Notes under the pieces: generated by a model
What the model saw: only the letters and a program-made list of their open reading frames with translations
The model's database searches: none
What the model was told of the DNA's origin: nothing
Source of the DNA: Closterium sp. NIES-65
Lineage: Eukaryota; Streptophyta; Zygnematophyceae; Desmidiales; Closteriaceae
NCBI GenBank assembly: GCA_948144175.1
Contig: CANXME010002062.1
Span: forward strand, 473,816 to 537,815
Direction: 5' to 3'
DNA length: 64,000 nt
In this document: piece by piece, positions 62,421 through 64,000 of the stretch
Position numbering within the stretch: the stretch's first letter is position 1
Layout of the letters: every line of letters begins with the position of its first letter
Translations under genes and position numbers: made by a program

Positions 62421-63580
62421 TCAGCCAAAGACACCGCAACCGGCCGATGAAGCGGCGTGAGTGTGGTGCGGTCCCGAAAGAAGGAGCGAGAAGCTCCAGA
62501 GTCAAGGGTGAAGGTGAGGGAGGCCGAAGCCGGCGCAGTTTCTGAGAGCGTAGACTCACCAGTACCTGAGGACTCAGACGCACGAGCACCTAGAGCAGCA
62601 GCGTCACAGGCACCTAGGGCAGCAGCCTCACCAGTACCTAGAGCAGCAGTCCCAATGCCCGGATCGGGGGGAAACACCGGTAACAGTCACCCTCATCACT
62701 AATAGACACAGCATACATGGCAGAATCAAAATCAAAATCATAGATAGCAACTCCCGCCCTAGACAGCTCGCCCCAGCGAGGGATCTCTGTGGCCTCCGGG
62801 AACTGGCGACGCCACGCGTCCGTTAGGCGGCCAAAGCAGCGCTGGGTGGGTTGCGCACCCCCACACTGCTCACCCGCACGGTCGCCGGTGCGCAGGACGT
62901 AGGTGCCCGGACCAAAAAACCCCCACCCGCTGGCGTGCAGTGTACCACTCACGGAGCTGCTGAGGGGACACGGTCTAACGACCGCGCTGCTGCTGCTGGC
63001 GCTGGCCACCACCGGAACCACTCCTCTGCGTAGACCCGCGACCAGCTCCATCGCCACCCCCGCCGCCTCTGCCGCCTCCGCCGCCTCCGCTACCACTGCC
63101 GCCTCCGCCGCCGCCTCCACCGCCACCACCTCCGCCACCTCCGCTCCCACCACCACCGCCGCTGCCGCCTCCGCGTCCACTGCCGCCACCGACACCTCCT
63201 CCCCCACCTCCACTCCCACCGCCACCCCCACTCCCCCCGCCGCCTCCACCTCCACCGCTCCCGCTCGCTCCTCCAACGCCCTTGCCCCCTTTGCCCTTGC
63301 CAGAGCGGCGTCTCCCACTAGGGGCGGACGCCCCACCGACCGACTCAAGACCAAGGAGGTCGGCCGTAGCACCAGAGGCAACAGAGGGCAGAAGGGGGGA
63401 GGGGGAGCACCCTCAAAGATGGGGTGCGCGGGTCACCACGAGAGGCCCCTACAGCGACTATGCTCTTCTCGCTCGCTAGAAGGGACTTCTCGAGGAGGTC
63501 AATAGTGAGAGTGGTGGGACAGACTGAGAGGAAGTGGTCCCTGACTACGCGAAGGGAGTCAGGAAGGCGAGTGACTATGT
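62398..63580 (-). pseudogene. gag: Element J gag C-terminal part and protease
   Basis: Minus 63580-63380 encodes the end of the gag core (VTRLPDSLRVVRDHFLSVCP, GASRGDPRTP). Then follow the basic and glycine-rich stretch (63300-63040), the finger TYVLRTGDRAGEQCGGAQPT in frame 63381-62638, and the DEGDCYRCFPP tail with a shift at a G-run near 62668. Protease TLDSGASRSFFRDRTTLTPL is intact in 62677-62294 and is fused to the integrase at ADPSGGPLAQQGDVTEVLID. The fusion is the deletion junction. Confidence 0.83.
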
Positions 63581-64000
63581 ACTGGGCGGCTGGGCGGCTT
63601 GGCTGCAGTGCGGCTCGGCGGATGGGCGGCTCAGCTGCAGGGCGGCTCGGTTGCTGGGTGGCTCGGCTGCAGGGCGGCTCGGGTGCTCGGCTGCTGAGCG
63701 GCTCGGCGGTGCTGCTGCAGGGCGGCGCGGCGGTCGGCTGCTCGGCTGGGTGGGACGGGTCGGGAAACCGGGCGGGGCGGCGGCGCTGCAGCAGGTGACG
63801 GGGCCGCAGGTGAGGGCGGCGGGGCCGCCAACCGAGAGGGGCGGGCCGCAGGTGAAAGCGGCTCGGCCGCAAGTGAGGGCGGGCGGGGCTGCAGCAGAGG
63901 GCGGCGGGGCCGCAAAGAAGGGCGGCGGGGCCGCAGCAGTTGATGGCGGCGGGGCGGCCGCAGTTGAGGGCGGCGGGGCCGCTGCAGTTGAGGGCGGCGG
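63581..64000 (-). other. Element J leader, GC-rich tandem repeats
   Basis: GGCGGCTCGGCTGC-type units (63590-63720), very close to those in C's leader (22820-23060), then GGCGGCGGGGCCGCAG-type units to the window edge. The gag ATG and N-terminus are missing between this and 63580. Confidence 0.7.

Larger units (their letters stand above)
58143..64000 (-). mobile_element. Element J: rearranged A-family copia retrotransposon, 5' end off the window
   Basis: A 133-bp 3' LTR (58143-58275), the conserved 3' UTR, RNase H, RT, linker, integrase, protease, gag tail and GC-rich leader follow in minus orientation. Compared with A, C and H it has lost the HHCC module and part of the protease region (junction near 62400) and the N-terminal third of gag (junction near 63580). 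Within the linker it has a 110-bp tandem duplication (60932-61152), and part of the integrase C-terminus is duplicated (61500-61742 and 61750-62000). Single-base indels are far denser than in the sister copies. Confidence 0.88.

Overview
The window is a nest of LTR retrotransposons from a GC-rich, intron-containing eukaryote, with short strips of host DNA between them. A plant-type receptor-kinase tail, a spliced secreted fasciclin-like gene and Ty1/copia elements primed by initiator tRNA-Met point to the green lineage. My impression from memory is a streptophyte (charophyte) alga, but the sequence alone does not prove it.

Layout, left to right, with element letters used throughout. E (1-2096, minus): 5' end of a long-LTR copia element that runs off the left edge. 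K (2097-2290, plus): a gag fragment fused at an inverted junction to B (2291-about 8360, minus), a copia element truncated at both ends. Host strip 8361-10291 holds a receptor-like kinase C-terminal exon and microsatellites. A (10292-25103, plus) is a complete short-LTR copia element split by C (16425-23871, minus); C's leader in turn contains a solo LTR (23446-23575). Host strip 25104-26065. I (26066-33089, plus). Host strip 33090-33513. H (33514-40993, minus). Host strip 40994-43787 with the fasciclin-like gene. F (43788-57525, minus), a copia element with 501-bp LTRs, split by D (46921-53694, minus, 972-bp LTRs) and by a 349-bp TRIM (54038-54386). Host strip 57526-58142. J (58143 to beyond 64000, minus), heavily rearranged.

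Boundaries rest on paired LTRs with TG/CA ends and on 5-bp target-site duplications read directly from the sequence: A AAGGG, C AACTG, solo LTR GGCAC, I ATCAG, H AGGGG, D GAAAT, TRIM ATGTC. F has a weaker candidate, AATAT, offset by 3 nt on the left.

A, B, C, H, I and J share one polyprotein plan: gag with a poly-glycine and glutamine tract and an atypical C/H finger, protease (DSGAS), integrase (HHCC and DDE), a long minisatellite-encoded linker, then reverse transcriptase (YVDD) and RNase H. D/E and F are two other copia lineages. Every polyprotein is broken by stops, frameshifts, deletions or insertions, so none of these copies looks autonomous, although several have nearly identical LTRs.

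The most interesting items are the TRIM, whose LTR end, primer site and core together form a tRNA-Glu-like pol III promoter; the unusually long tRNA-like primer site of D and E; D's recent movement despite lacking protease; the LTR-age paradox of A and C; and the hypervariable repeats in gag, leader and linker of the A family.
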